Of a stretch of 36,937 bases of DNA, positions 16,377-25,656 are shown piece after piece. Below the pieces are notes generated by a model that saw nothing but the letters and a program-made list of their open reading frames with translations, made no database searches and had not been told where the DNA came from. The number at the start of each line of letters is the position of its first letter. Position 1 is the stretch's first letter. The stretch comes from Acidobacteriota bacterium (GTDB lineage: Bacteria; Acidobacteriota; Polarisedimenticolia; Gp22-AA2): assembly GCA_003223145.1 (NCBI GenBank), contig QHXY01000064.1, positions 1 through 36,937 on the forward strand. The letters run 5' to 3'. Both the position numbers and the translations under genes were made by a program.

Positions 16377-17330
16377 ATGATCTACCGGCAGATCGGCACT
16401 ACGGGCATATCCGCGTCGGCGCTTGGCCTCGGCTGCAGCCGGCTCGGATCGTTTGCATCCGGCGTGAGCGGGACCGCCGCGCTTCGCCTGCTCGACGAAG
16501 CGTTCGACCTGGGCATCAACTTCTACGACACGGCCGATTCCTACGGACAGGGAGAGAGCGAAACCCTGATCGGCAAGGTTTTCCGTCGCAAGCGGGACCG
16601 GATCGTGATCACCACGAAGGTTGGCTACCGGCTGCGGGGCATGATTCCGTTGCTCTTTGCCGTCAAGCCGCTGCTGCGCCCCCTGCTGCGTCACCTTCGA
16701 GCCGCGCGCGCCGTCACCTTGGGCGCGCGGCCCTCGGCAATGGGGATCGACTTCGAGCCTGGCTACATCCGGCGCGCCATCGAGAAGAGTCTGCGGCGGC
16801 TGAGGACGGAGTATATCGACTTCTACCTCCTGCACAATCCGCCTCTGGACGTCGCGAGGGACCGGACGGTCCTGGAGTTGCTGGCGTCCCTTCAGAGGTC
16901 GGGCAAGATCCGCCACTACGGCCTCTCGTGCACGAGCGCTGAGGCGGGTCTTGCCGCCCTCGAGGACGGAGGCGTGCGGGCCATCGAGTTCCCCCTGAGT
17001 CCCGTATCCGTGTCGAATCATGAGGCGCTCCTCGCGGCGACGGCGCGCCGTTCTGTCGGTGTTTTCGCCAACCAGCCCTTCGCCGCGGGAGCGGCGCTCG
17101 GTCTGGGCGGGACCACCGGCGGACGGCACGGAGCCGCGATGCTTGCCGCGGCCGCGCGGGATCTGGGATCGAGCCCGGCCCAGCTCCTGCTGCAGTTCGC
17201 GCTCCATTGCAAGGGGGTCTCCATCGTGCTCGCTGGAACGACGAATCCGGCCCACCTGCAAGAGAACGTCCGAGCCGTGACGGAACGCCCGCTCCCGCCC
17301 GGTCTGTTCGACTCCATCCTGACGGCCTGA
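16377..17330 (+). CDS. Aldo/keto reductase
   Basis: 317 residues beginning MIYRQIGTTGISASALGLGC. The catalytic tetrad is complete: D51 and Y56 in NFYDTADSYGQG, K81 in VITTKVGY, and H153 in YIDFYLLHNPP. The family reduces aldehydes or ketones, including sugar aldehydes, with NAD(P)H. About 35 residues between K81 and H153 (about 88-125, hydrophobic and basic, containing PLLFAVKPLLRPLLRHLR) are longer than in most AKRs and could pack against the membrane or a partner. It is cytoplasmic and lies 37 nt upstream of the GMC oxidoreductase gene, so they are probably co-transcribed and may interconvert one sugar-derived substrate (inference). Confidence 0.9.
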   Translation: MIYRQIGTTGISASALGLGCSRLGSFASGVSGTAALRLLDEAFDLGINFYDTADSYGQGESETLIGKVFRRKRDRIVITTKVGYRLRGMIPLLFAVKPLLRPLLRHLRAARAVTLGARPSAMGIDFEPGYIRRAIEKSLRRLRTEYIDFYLLHNPPLDVARDRTVLELLASLQRSGKIRHYGLSCTSAEAGLAALEDGGVRAIEFPLSPVSVSNHEALLAATARRSVGVFANQPFAAGAALGLGGTTGGRHGAAMLAAAARDLGSSPAQLLLQFALHCKGVSIVLAGTTNPAHLQENVRAVTERPLPPGLFDSILTA

Positions 17331-17367
17331 GCAGGCCGACTGAGAGTACAGACCAGAGGACAGCGAC

Positions 17368-19023
17368 ATGCTGCTCGATGCCTCGGAGGTGCCGCTCAAC
17401 GGAACGGTCGAGTGCCGGGTCTGCATCGTGGGGGCGGGGCCGGCCGGCGTCTCGATCGCGCTCGGCTTGCCCGATGTCGATGTGGTTCTTCTCGAGAGCG
17501 GAGGTCGCCGTCTCGAGCGTGCCACACAGGACCTCTACCGGGGAGAGGTTGCGGAACCCGACCAACACCACCCCCTGCACCTCTTCCGCAGGAGGGTCCT
17601 CGGCGGAACCTCTTCCGTCTGGGGAGGACGCTGCGTTCCCTTGGACGACATCGACTTCCAGAGGCGCGACTACGTCCCGCACAGCGGGTGGCCGATCACG
17701 AAGTCCGACCTCGATCCCTTCTACGCCAGAGCGAATGGGCTCTGCGAGGCCGGCGCGTTCGCCTATGAAGCCGACGACCGCCTCCCCTCCGGTCGGATGG
17801 AGATGATAGAGGGTTTCGACGGCGAGGACGTCGTCTCGCGCCGCCTCGAGCGGTGGAGCGTGCCCACCGACTTCGGAAAGCGCTACCTGCCGACCCTCAA
17901 GCGTTCCGGCAGCACCCGCCTCGTCTTGCACGCCAACTGCACCGCGATCCAGCTTGACGAGCAGGGGCGCTCGGTCGCGCACGTGACGGTGTCGACCATC
18001 GCGGGCCACTCCTTCCGCGTGCGCGCCCGCTACTACGTCCTGGCGGCGGGCGGCCTGGAAACGACGCGGATCCTGCTGGCCTCCCGCGACGTGCAAGGCA
18101 ACGGGATCGGAAACGACTCCGGGCTGCTCGGCCGCTACTACATGTCGCACCTGGTGGGCGCGACGTCCGTGGTGAGAGTCAGCCCGGACAGGGCCGTGAT
18201 CGACGGTTTCGAGCGGGACGCCTCGGGTGTGTACTGCCGGCGCAGGATGTGGATCACCGAGGCGGCCCAGAAGAAGCACCAGATCCTGAACTTTATCGCT
18301 TATTTCCACCGACCCAGGGAGTCGGACGCCGCCCATCGAAGCGGCGCTCTGTCGCTCTTGCACATCATGAAATCCCTGCGGATCTGGGCGCGCGAGGGCA
18401 CCCTCATCACGCTGCCCTCCTGCCTGCGGCAGGACGACCTTCGGGATCACCTGCGCAATCTCGTCCTCGATGCGCCGGGCCTGGCCCGGATCTCCCTGCT
18501 CTGGCTCAGGGGCAGGGTCTTCGCGCGGCGGAAGCTGCCGATTCTCCTGTTCCCCCTCTCCGGCGCCACCACCGCCTACACGCTGAAGTTCTGGGCGGAG
18601 CAGTCGCCCAACCCTGCGAGCGTCGTCAGCCTGGGCTCGGAGAAGGATCGGTTCGGGATGCCGAGGTTGCGGGTCGAGTGGAGATTCAACGAAGCGGACG
18701 TGCGCAGCATCGCGGCCGCGCACCGACTGATCGGCGAGCAACTCCGCCGGTCGGGAGCCGGACGGCTCGAGTGCTACGAGCTGGACGTTGGGAAGGCAAT
18801 CCGGGATCAGATCGATGCATCGGCCCACCACATGGGCACTACCCGCATGGCACGGGCAAGGGAGGAACGAGTCGTGGATGAGAACTGTCGCGTCCATGGC
18901 GTGGAAAACCTGTACGTGGCGAGCAGCTCGGTGTTCCCCACCGCGGGCCATGCCAACCCGACGCTCACGGTGCTCGCCCTCGCCCTGCGCCTTGCCGAGC
19001 ACCTCAGGCTGCGGGGGGACTGA
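17368..19023 (+). CDS. GMC-type FAD-dependent oxidoreductase
   Basis: 551 residues. The N-terminal Rossmann FAD site is VCIVGAGPAGVSIALGL (18-34), followed by VVLLESGG. GGTSSVWGGRC (about 85-95) is the flavin-contacting loop of this group. The C-terminal GMC domain contains SAHHMGTTRMA (His-His active-site region) and NLYVASSSVFPTAGHANPTLT. A ribosome binding site AGAGGA lies 7 nt before the ATG. The family oxidises alcohols, including sugars and cyclitols. No signal peptide, so probably cytoplasmic or exported by another route. It follows the aldo/keto reductase, suggesting paired oxidation and reduction of a glycan precursor, which is inference. Confidence 0.9.
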   Translation: MLLDASEVPLNGTVECRVCIVGAGPAGVSIALGLPDVDVVLLESGGRRLERATQDLYRGEVAEPDQHHPLHLFRRRVLGGTSSVWGGRCVPLDDIDFQRRDYVPHSGWPITKSDLDPFYARANGLCEAGAFAYEADDRLPSGRMEMIEGFDGEDVVSRRLERWSVPTDFGKRYLPTLKRSGSTRLVLHANCTAIQLDEQGRSVAHVTVSTIAGHSFRVRARYYVLAAGGLETTRILLASRDVQGNGIGNDSGLLGRYYMSHLVGATSVVRVSPDRAVIDGFERDASGVYCRRRMWITEAAQKKHQILNFIAYFHRPRESDAAHRSGALSLLHIMKSLRIWAREGTLITLPSCLRQDDLRDHLRNLVLDAPGLARISLLWLRGRVFARRKLPILLFPLSGATTAYTLKFWAEQSPNPASVVSLGSEKDRFGMPRLRVEWRFNEADVRSIAAAHRLIGEQLRRSGAGRLECYELDVGKAIRDQIDASAHHMGTTRMARAREERVVDENCRVHGVENLYVASSSVFPTAGHANPTLTVLALALRLAEHLRLRGD

Positions 19024-19102
19024 CGCGCAGAATGTTTCGAGCGCTGTCCTGCGAGGGGTCCCGCCACCGCGCCCTCAACTGTTCGCTCATCCGCCCGACG
19101 GT

Positions 19103-19108
19103 TATAAT
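19103..19108 (+). promoter_or_regulatory. TATAAT box upstream of the glycoside hydrolase
   Basis: A perfect -10 hexamer TATAAT lies in the 231-nt gap between the GMC gene and the hydrolase. The matching -35 position (TGTTCG at 17-nt spacing) is poor, so the promoter would be weak or need an activator. Confidence 0.3.
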
Positions 19109-19254
19109 GCCTGCCCTGCTCTCCGAACGGATCGGCTCCGCTCGCCGGCCGGCTGTGAGCGTGAGTACCATTGCTGCAGGAGCTTCCTTGAATGGCTTTC
19201 CATCGCCGTTGGCCGTGCAGGTCAAACCCGACTCACGCTTCCAGGAGGGATAGC

Positions 19255-21075
19255 ATGCGGTCGATGCGTGGATGGTGTCCTTACTTGATCGGCGGAATCC
19301 TCATCGTCCTGATCCCTGCCGCCCCTGCGACCCCGCAGCCGACCGGGTCCGCGAAAACCCTGGATTTGAAAATCGACCTGACCCAAGCCTCCGGCCTCGA
19401 TGCCGCGAAGGTCCTGCGCCCTGGCCTCACCGCCTACGGGTCAGACACGATTCCCGGTTCCGTCTGGGACAAGACCCTTTCCGAGTTGAGGGTGGGGTAC
19501 GTCGTCATCGAGCCAAAGTGGCAGATCATCCTTCCCTCCACCAGCCTCGATGATATGAAGTCGCGGATGAAGATCCAGGACAAGCTCGTCATGGACATCG
19601 TCCGAAGCGGCGGACGCGTCCTCTACGTCTTCCAGTGCATTCCGCGCTGGATCTCCTCCCAGCCCCGGAACGAAGCCAAGATGGGCGTCGGCGAGAAGAC
19701 CTGGTACAGCGTGCCTCCAAGCGACTACGGGAAGTGGCAGGAGGTGGTTCAGGCATTCGTGCAACACTTCAACAAGCAGCTGAACACCGGCGGGGCCGTT
19801 ACCTACATGATCGGGAGCGAGCCCGACAACTTCTGGAAGGGAGACGAGTACGATTTTTACAAGTACTACGAGTATGCTGTCAAAGGGGCCTTGCAGGCCG
19901 ATCCCGAGGCGAGAATCGGCGGCATCACCCCCGCGACCCACCTGAGCAGCGTGTTCAACACGACGGGGAAGACGACCCGGAATAATCGACCGATGCTTCA
20001 GAACTGGATCGCCTACTGCGCTCAGGCGCACCTGCCGATCCACTTCGTCACCTGGCACAGCTACCCGGCCGGAAGCCCGGTTCCCCCTGGCACAACCGCA
20101 TGGAATGCCGCCGCGAAGGACATCAGGGGCTGGCTGGGCGAGTCGGGCTACAAGGACACGGAGCTGATAGTCACCGACTGGCCGGAGTGGAAGCCCCATC
20201 AGGAAAGCGACACGGAGTTCAAGGCTGCCTGGGTCGCCAGCGGTATGATGTCCCTGGCGGCCAGCGGCGTCAGCATGACCCACCTGCTTCAGGACACGCT
20301 GATCAACGACCAGCTCATGAAGACGAACGGCTCGTTCGGGGGCGGCAACGGCCTGTTCACGAGGGCCGGCATCGCCAAGCCGGTCTACAACGCCGCTCTC
20401 GCAATCAGCCGAATGCAGGGACAGGTCCTCAGCGTCAGCACCGGCGACCCCTTCGTGACCGGCATGGCGACGGTCGGGAACGGCAAGGTCTGCCTCCTTC
20501 TTTCATATTTCCTTCCTCCGGAATGGCTGCTGCCCATCAACCTGTTCGATCCCGGAACGGACCTGAGTGTGATCGTGAAGGCGGGGTCCGGGGCGACCAA
20601 GGGCGTCTTCGAGAACGTTGTCAAGCGATCAGCGGGGGGGCAATCGGTGGCGATCCCGGCGCAGTTTCCCAGCGAGACGAAGACCTACCTGCAAAACGTC
20701 GCGGGATTCAGCCGCACCGCGAAAGCCAGGGGCGGAGTCCCGGTGGACGTCCGGCTGGCCTTCGAGGGGATCGCCGACGGGTCGTGGGCGTCAGAGGAAT
20801 TCGTCGTGGACAGTCAAAGTTCCAACAGCTTCGCCCAGCGGAAGGACATCCAGGCGAAGCTCACGCCTTTCCTTCGCCCCGGCGCAGATGTCCGGAGCGC
20901 CCAGTCGGTCATCGGGCAGATCGACCAGGCGGCGCGCCTTCAATCGCGCGGGACGAAGCAAGTGCAGGCCCGGTCCTCCCGTCTGGCGATGAGCACCACG
21001 CTCGACCCCTACTCCGTGCACCTCATCGTCCTGAGCAAGGGCGGTCAGCCCTCGCCCGCGGCTTCCACGAATTAG
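19255..21075 (+). CDS. Secreted glycoside hydrolase, clan GH-A, GH39/PslG-like
   Basis: 606 residues from the ATG at 19255, preceded by AGGAGGG at ideal spacing; the frame is open further upstream but without a signal. The signal peptide core is YLIGGILIVLIP, with cleavage near PAAPATPQ (about 20-28). A beta/alpha barrel spans about 55-440. YMIGSEPDNFW places a likely acid/base Glu at 189. VTWHSYPAG (about 265-273) matches the conserved barrel His, and LIVTDWPEW (305-312) is where the nucleophile Glu is expected, with Asp308 or Glu311 in its place. A C-terminal beta-rich region (about 440-550) follows. GH39 enzymes such as PslG act in exopolysaccharide loci, trimming or releasing the polymer in the periplasm. 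Activity is uncertain because of the nucleophile position. Confidence 0.78.
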   Translation: MRSMRGWCPYLIGGILIVLIPAAPATPQPTGSAKTLDLKIDLTQASGLDAAKVLRPGLTAYGSDTIPGSVWDKTLSELRVGYVVIEPKWQIILPSTSLDDMKSRMKIQDKLVMDIVRSGGRVLYVFQCIPRWISSQPRNEAKMGVGEKTWYSVPPSDYGKWQEVVQAFVQHFNKQLNTGGAVTYMIGSEPDNFWKGDEYDFYKYYEYAVKGALQADPEARIGGITPATHLSSVFNTTGKTTRNNRPMLQNWIAYCAQAHLPIHFVTWHSYPAGSPVPPGTTAWNAAAKDIRGWLGESGYKDTELIVTDWPEWKPHQESDTEFKAAWVASGMMSLAASGVSMTHLLQDTLINDQLMKTNGSFGGGNGLFTRAGIAKPVYNAALAISRMQGQVLSVSTGDPFVTGMATVGNGKVCLLLSYFLPPEWLLPINLFDPGTDLSVIVKAGSGATKGVFENVVKRSAGGQSVAIPAQFPSETKTYLQNVAGFSRTAKARGGVPVDVRLAFEGIADGSWASEEFVVDSQSSNSFAQRKDIQAKLTPFLRPGADVRSAQSVIGQIDQAARLQSRGTKQVQARSSRLAMSTTLDPYSVHLIVLSKGGQPSPAASTN

Positions 21076-21096
21076 GGAGCCCGCGCCGATCAGTGA

Positions 21097-21125
21097 TTGA
21101 CCGGACACGGGCGTCAGTGTAGATT
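21097..21125 (+). promoter_or_regulatory. Candidate sigma-70 promoter of the acyl-transfer module
   Basis: TTGACC (21097-21102), 17-nt spacer, TAGATT (21120-21125). It lies just after the hydrolase stop and reads into the GNAT, ACP, ligase and decarboxylase genes. The leader to the first start would be about 210 nt. Confidence 0.42.
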
Positions 21126-21344
21126 TATTCAGCGGTATTCGCGGCGCGGGGTCCAGATGCGCGGACGCCGCGGCGGGGCTGCGAGCAAGGGAAACCCCAA
21201 CCATAGCAGCGAATTGCACCTGCCAGACGAGCACGGTTCATGGCGTCAGCCGAACCGAGGGGCTCGCCCGGGAGATTTCTCGTGCGGCAGATTCGCGTCG
21301 TTCAAGCAAAGGAGAAGGTTGATCCATCCTGAGCCGGCAGGGGC

Positions 21345-22709
21345 ATGGCAGAGCCCCATCACCCTCCCGCGCTCTCTGACCAGCGGCCACGCCGATTCGG
21401 AGCACGCTTCCTTGTTCCAGGTTTCCGGCAACCAAGAGACCCACCTCGACCACCCACTGTGCGCGCGGATACACCCGACGTGACGGGTGGAGCCCGCGTC
21501 CCCGACTCCTTCGCCGACGTCGTCGGGAGGCCAGTGCCCGATCGGGACCGGCCTGCCGGTACGGATTCCGGCGGGGATGGCGCCATCACGGTCTCGTGCA
21601 TCAGCTCGATCGAGGAGCTGCAGGACCTGCGGGGGTCCTGGGATGCCCTTCTGCGGCAGAGCTCCGCCAACCATCTCTTTCTGTCCCACGACTGGGTCTG
21701 CACGTGGTGGAAGCATTTTGGCGGAAACAGGAGATTGTTCACCCTCGTCTTCCGGCGGGACGATCGGATCCTCGGCATCGCACCCATGCTCCTCGAGAGA
21801 AGACGGCGAAGGGGCATTCCCGTCCGGCAAATCGGTCTGCTCCTGAACGGCTGCGCGCAACAATCCGGGCTGATCTTCCCGGCGCAGAGGCGCGATGTGT
21901 TTCGCGCGTTTGTGCGCCATCTTCAGGACTGCGCGCATCAATGGGACCTGGTGGACTTCAATGGGATCCCCGAACTCTCCGGCGACCTGCCGGAGCTCGA
22001 GGCCGCTACCGAAGGCTCCACGATCACGGCCGTACGGCGCTGGCAGTTCGAGACACTCTCCCTGGAATATAGAGGACGGCCAGAGGTTTTCATGAAGTCA
22101 CGAACCGCGCACTTCCGCAAGAGGCTGAAAGCGGCCGAGAAGCATCTCCACGAGCTCGGCGCCGTCGTGCGGCGGCGCTACGACTCTCCCGAGGAACTGC
22201 AGTCCGGCTTCTCCCGACTGCTCGACGTGGAGCGCAGGAGCTGGAAGCTCGAGGGCGGAACCGCGATCCTCAATCAACCCGGCTGGCTGGAGTTCTACCG
22301 GGACGTCATCGGGATCTTCGGCCGGAGCGCCGGCTGTCAGATCAGGGTCATCGAGATCGACGGCAGTCCCGTCGCTTCAATCCTCGTCATCGTCTACGAC
22401 GGCGTCGTTTACGCGCTGAGAATTTTCATCGATCAATCGCTGGCTCGCGCCTCTCTGGGCAACTTGATGATGCATTTCTTGATGACGGACGCATGGACAC
22501 CCGAAATCCGCGCCATCGATTTTGACCGGCGCACCCCTTTCATCTCCCGATGGTCGAATCGCAGCGACGTCTATCATGGCGTCTTCCTCTTTCACGATGG
22601 TTTCTACCCTCGTTTCTTACGTCGGCTGCAAAGCCTGTCCTCCGCCGCGCGCGCTCTCTGGAGGCCCGGGGGTCGGGATGGCGACACGGAAGCGGAAGTC
22701 GCGGACTGA
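21345..22709 (+). CDS. GNAT-type acyltransferase (CelD/BcsL-like)
   Basis: Up to 454 residues. The conserved region starts near residue 80 (ITVSCISSIEELQDLRGSWDALL) with FLSHDWVCTWWKHFGG, a hallmark of the CelD/BcsL group of duplicated-GNAT proteins. The C-terminal half has FRKRLKAAEKHL and an LNQPGWLEFYRDVIGIFG to VASILVIVYDGVVYAL stretch, as in Acetyltransf_6. The first 75 residues are Pro/Arg-rich and lack family resemblance, so the true start may be a GTG at 21480 or 21534; GGGAGG just before 21534 is the only extra hint. These proteins act in cellulose and exopolysaccharide clusters and are thought to transfer acyl or aminoacyl groups. Nine nucleotides separate it from a second GNAT gene. 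The donor may be the carrier protein encoded downstream (inference). Confidence 0.8.
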   Translation: MAEPHHPPALSDQRPRRFGARFLVPGFRQPRDPPRPPTVRADTPDVTGGARVPDSFADVVGRPVPDRDRPAGTDSGGDGAITVSCISSIEELQDLRGSWDALLRQSSANHLFLSHDWVCTWWKHFGGNRRLFTLVFRRDDRILGIAPMLLERRRRRGIPVRQIGLLLNGCAQQSGLIFPAQRRDVFRAFVRHLQDCAHQWDLVDFNGIPELSGDLPELEAATEGSTITAVRRWQFETLSLEYRGRPEVFMKSRTAHFRKRLKAAEKHLHELGAVVRRRYDSPEELQSGFSRLLDVERRSWKLEGGTAILNQPGWLEFYRDVIGIFGRSAGCQIRVIEIDGSPVASILVIVYDGVVYALRIFIDQSLARASLGNLMMHFLMTDAWTPEIRAIDFDRRTPFISRWSNRSDVYHGVFLFHDGFYPRFLRRLQSLSSAARALWRPGGRDGDTEAEVAD

Positions 22710-22718
22710 CGAGGCGGG

Positions 22719-23759
22719 ATGGTGATCGCAATCCGGCAAGCCGATCTTGTTGGGGACCGGCAGGTCGTCCTGGACCTCGTTCGTGACAATCTGACCGACG
22801 AGGCCACAGTGGAGCGCTACGAGTGGCTTTACAGAAAGAATCCGGACGGGGACGGGAAAGCGTGGATCGCCTCGGACGAGGCGAGCGGAGAGACGGTCGG
22901 GATCGCCTCGGCGTATCCGCGGCTCATGCAGGTCGCGGGGGAGCAGGTGACCTGCTGGAATCTCGGGGAGTTCGCCGTGAGCGCCTCCCATCGCAGCCTC
23001 GGCCCCGCGCTGCGCCTCCAGAGGGCCTGCCTCGGGCCCGTCCTTGAAGGGACGGTCGCGTTTTCCTACGACAATCCCAACGAGGGTTTCCTGGCGGTGT
23101 ACCGAAGGCTGGGTATCCCGGTCACGGCCCAGGTGGCGCGGTACCTCAAACCGCTGCGAGTGGACAGAAGGTTGGCTCGCTGGATCCGGAGCCGGATGAT
23201 CGCACGGCCCCTCTCCCTCCTGGGGAACGGGCTGCTGCGACTGAGAGACGTCCCCCTGCGGGTCGGCCGGCGCTTCGAGATCCGGCCGCACGAAGGTCCA
23301 TTCGACATGCGGTTCACGCACCTGCACGAGCGGGTCTCCCGGAGGTACACGGTCTACGGCGGGAGGCGGGCGGAATATCTCAACTGGAGGTATCGAGAGA
23401 ACCCGCTTCACCGATCCCGGGTCCTGACGGCCTGGTACAAAGGCGAGATGGCCGGCTACGTGGTGTTCCACCACCGTCTGGTCGACGGTTACATCACCGA
23501 CCTGTCCACGGAGGAACTTCCGGGTCTCCCGCTGGAGCTCTTGGCCGCGAGCGTCGAGACGCTCCGCCGGGTGGGGGCGTTCACCGTCAGCGCCTGGGCG
23601 ATACCGGGCAGTCCCCTGGTCACAGTCCTGCGGGGGGCGGGCTTTTTCCAAATGAAAGGTTATCCTCTCGTTGTCTGCACGAAGCCGGGCGGGCCCTTGG
23701 AAGGGCTGGTGACCGAGGCGGGCAACTGGTTCGTGACCCGGGGAGACAGTGACACATGA
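22719..23759 (+). CDS. GNAT family N-acyltransferase
   Basis: 346 residues, ATG at 22719 with GAGGCGGG upstream. The N-terminal half shows the GNAT pattern: YEWLYRKNPDG, ETVGIASAYPRLMQ, LGEFAVSASHRSLGPALRLQ (strand 4 plus the acyl-CoA pyrophosphate loop in a variant form), then FSYDNPNEGFLAVYRRLGI. The second half (about 195-346) has RYTVYGGRRAEYLNWRYRENP, so it may be a double-GNAT protein. No signal peptide. It stands between the CelD-like gene and the ACP gene, with 9-10 nt gaps, so co-expression is likely. Its acceptor and donor are unknown. Confidence 0.8.
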   Translation: MVIAIRQADLVGDRQVVLDLVRDNLTDEATVERYEWLYRKNPDGDGKAWIASDEASGETVGIASAYPRLMQVAGEQVTCWNLGEFAVSASHRSLGPALRLQRACLGPVLEGTVAFSYDNPNEGFLAVYRRLGIPVTAQVARYLKPLRVDRRLARWIRSRMIARPLSLLGNGLLRLRDVPLRVGRRFEIRPHEGPFDMRFTHLHERVSRRYTVYGGRRAEYLNWRYRENPLHRSRVLTAWYKGEMAGYVVFHHRLVDGYITDLSTEELPGLPLELLAASVETLRRVGAFTVSAWAIPGSPLVTVLRGAGFFQMKGYPLVVCTKPGGPLEGLVTEAGNWFVTRGDSDT

Positions 23760-23769
23760 GGGCGGCGGC

Positions 23770-24048
23770 ATGAACGGAGCCGACGGAATCGACGCCAGGA
23801 TCCTGGCCTTCGTCCAGGAGCGGTTTCCGTTCGCCAGGCAGCGGCGAGTGGCACGAGAGGACAGCCTCCTCGAATCGGGAATCGTGGATTCTCTCGGCGT
23901 CCTGGAACTCGTGGAATTCCTCGAAAGGACCTTCGGGATCTCCGTCACAGAGGAGGATCTCCTGCCGGAGAACTTCGACTCGATCCGCCGGATGGCCGAC
24001 CTGGTCGGCCGCAAAGTGGCGGGCCGGCCGCCTGCCGGCGACGTTTAG
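23770..24048 (+). CDS. Acyl carrier protein
   Basis: 92 residues from the ATG at 23770 (MNGADGIDARIL), with GAGGG upstream; a start at 23749 would overlap the GNAT gene. It is a small helical protein with DSLLESGIVDSLGVLELVEFL. The Ser of the DSL triplet is the phosphopantetheine attachment site, as in aminoacyl and acyl carrier proteins. It ends with a RMADLVGRKV helix. The gene lies directly before an AMP-forming ligase gene (55-nt gap), the usual arrangement in which the ligase loads the carrier. A small ACP in this gene order is also seen in exosortase-A-associated clusters. Confidence 0.88.
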   Translation: MNGADGIDARILAFVQERFPFARQRRVAREDSLLESGIVDSLGVLELVEFLERTFGISVTEEDLLPENFDSIRRMADLVGRKVAGRPPAGDV

Positions 24049-24103
24049 TCCATCCGGTCCGGCGACGTCTCGCGCGGGCCGGACGGTATCTGGAGCAACG
24101 GGG

Positions 24104-25656
24104 ATGCGGCCGGGGGTGGGACCGTTCGATAGGTGCTCGATCGACTACCTCGTCCAGCACCTGCTCCAGACTCAAGCCCAACGCGCTCCAGACCGCGAGG
24201 CGCTCGTCGAGGGGGCGACGAAACTCACCTACACCGAGGTGGAGACGCTGTCCAATCGCCTCGCGAACGCCCTGCAGGAGATGGGCGTCCGCCGCGGGGA
24301 CCGGGTGGCCACCTTCTTCCGCAAATCGATCGACGAGGTGATCGCCGTTTTTGGAATCCTCAAGGCCGGGGCGGTGTTCGTGCCCGTCAACCCTCTTCTG
24401 CTTCCCCCTCAGATCTCCCACATCCTGAACGATTGCCGCGTCACGGCCGTCATCACCGATCCCGCCAGCCTGGGGTTCCTGAAGGAGGCCTTCGAGACCG
24501 TGGACTCGCTGCGCTTCGTCCTGTCCCGGGGACCCGGCGGGGCCCCCGAGGAGCGCTGGCGCAGCCTCGACCTCGCGCCGATCCTCGCCGGAGAGAACGA
24601 CGACCCGCCGCGGGATCTTTGCCTGAGCATCGACCTTGCCTCCATCATTTACACCTCGGGCTCGACAGGCCGCTCCAAAGGGGTGATGCTCTCGCACGGC
24701 AACATCCTTGCCTCGGCTCGTCTCGGCTCCAGCTATCTGGCCAATACGCCCGAGGACCGGATCCTGAGCATCCTCCCGTTCAGTTTCGATTACGGGCTGT
24801 TCCAGCTCATGAGCGCCTTCCTGCACGGTGCAACCCTCGTGTTGTGCAGGTTCCGCTTTTCCACGGAAACTCCGCGCTCCACCAGCACAAGTTCCCGCAC
24901 CTGCGCTACGTGACGAATTCGGGGGCCGCCCTTCCCCAGGCGGTCCTCCGGGCGCTGCGCGCCGCCCTGCCGGAGACCCGGGTTTACCTGATGTATGGAA
25001 TGACCGAGGCGTTCCGAACCTCCTTCCTTCCTCCGGAGGAGATCGACCGCCGCGCAGGATCCATCGGCAAGCCTCTGCCCGACGTCGAGGTCTATCTCGT
25101 CGATGACAGAGGCGAGCCGTGCGCCCCGGGGGAAATCGGCGAGCTGGTGCACCGGGGCCCGACGGTTTCGCTGGGGTACTGGGGTCAGCCGGAGGCCACC
25201 GACCGGGTTTTCCGACCGGATCCCTTCGCCCCCCCCGAGCTGCGTCATGTCGAGAAGGTCTATTATTCCGGCGACTTGGTAAAAATGGACGCCGATGGAT
25301 TCCTCTACTTCATCGGGCGCCGCGATGCCCAGCTCAAGTGCTCCGGGTACCGTGTCAGCCCCACCGAGGTTGAAGAAGTCCTTTACGACACGGGGCTGCT
25401 TCGCGAGGTGGCGGTCATCGGCATTCCCGACGAGCTGCTCGGGCACACCATCCGGGCGTTCGTGGCGCCACGCGACGGCAAGGAGGTCCGGGTCGATGTG
25501 CTCATGGACATCTGCGGCCGGAGCATGCCGCGTTACATGATCCCTCGCCGCATCGACATCCTGGACGAGCTCCCGAAGACGGGCAGCGGCAAGATTGACT
25601 ATCCGCTCCTCCGCCTGCGCGCCTCGGCCCCCGAGGAACCCCGAGGGAATGACTGA
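24104..25656 (+). pseudogene. AMP-forming acyl-CoA/ACP ligase (exosortase A-associated type), internally broken
   Basis: Start ATG 24104 with GGAG 8 nt upstream. The first frame gives residues 1-252: TYTEVETLSNRLANAL, P-loop YTSGSTGRSKG (183-193), and FSFDYGLFQLMSAFLHGATLVLCRF. It loses frame near 24853-24868. The second frame resumes at NSALHQHKFPHLRYVTNSG and runs to 25656 with YLMYGMTEAFRTSFLPPEEID, GELVHRGPTVSLGYW, YYSGDLVKMDADGFLYFIGR and LPKTGSGKIDYPLLR (catalytic Lys). About 25 residues between the two parts, the LaxExITGFAxVPPxW region of this family, are missing, so roughly 75 nt are lost. The retained motifs closely match the ligase of exosortase A systems. It should adenylate an acid and load it on the neighbouring ACP. 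The 3' end overlaps the decarboxylase start. Damage may be an assembly artefact. Confidence 0.82.

Noticed and set aside
24845-24875. Programmed ribosomal frameshift in the AMP ligase
   Set aside because: There is no slippery heptamer, and conserved residues are absent altogether, which a frameshift could not supply. The same reasoning applies at 14475 and 36090.
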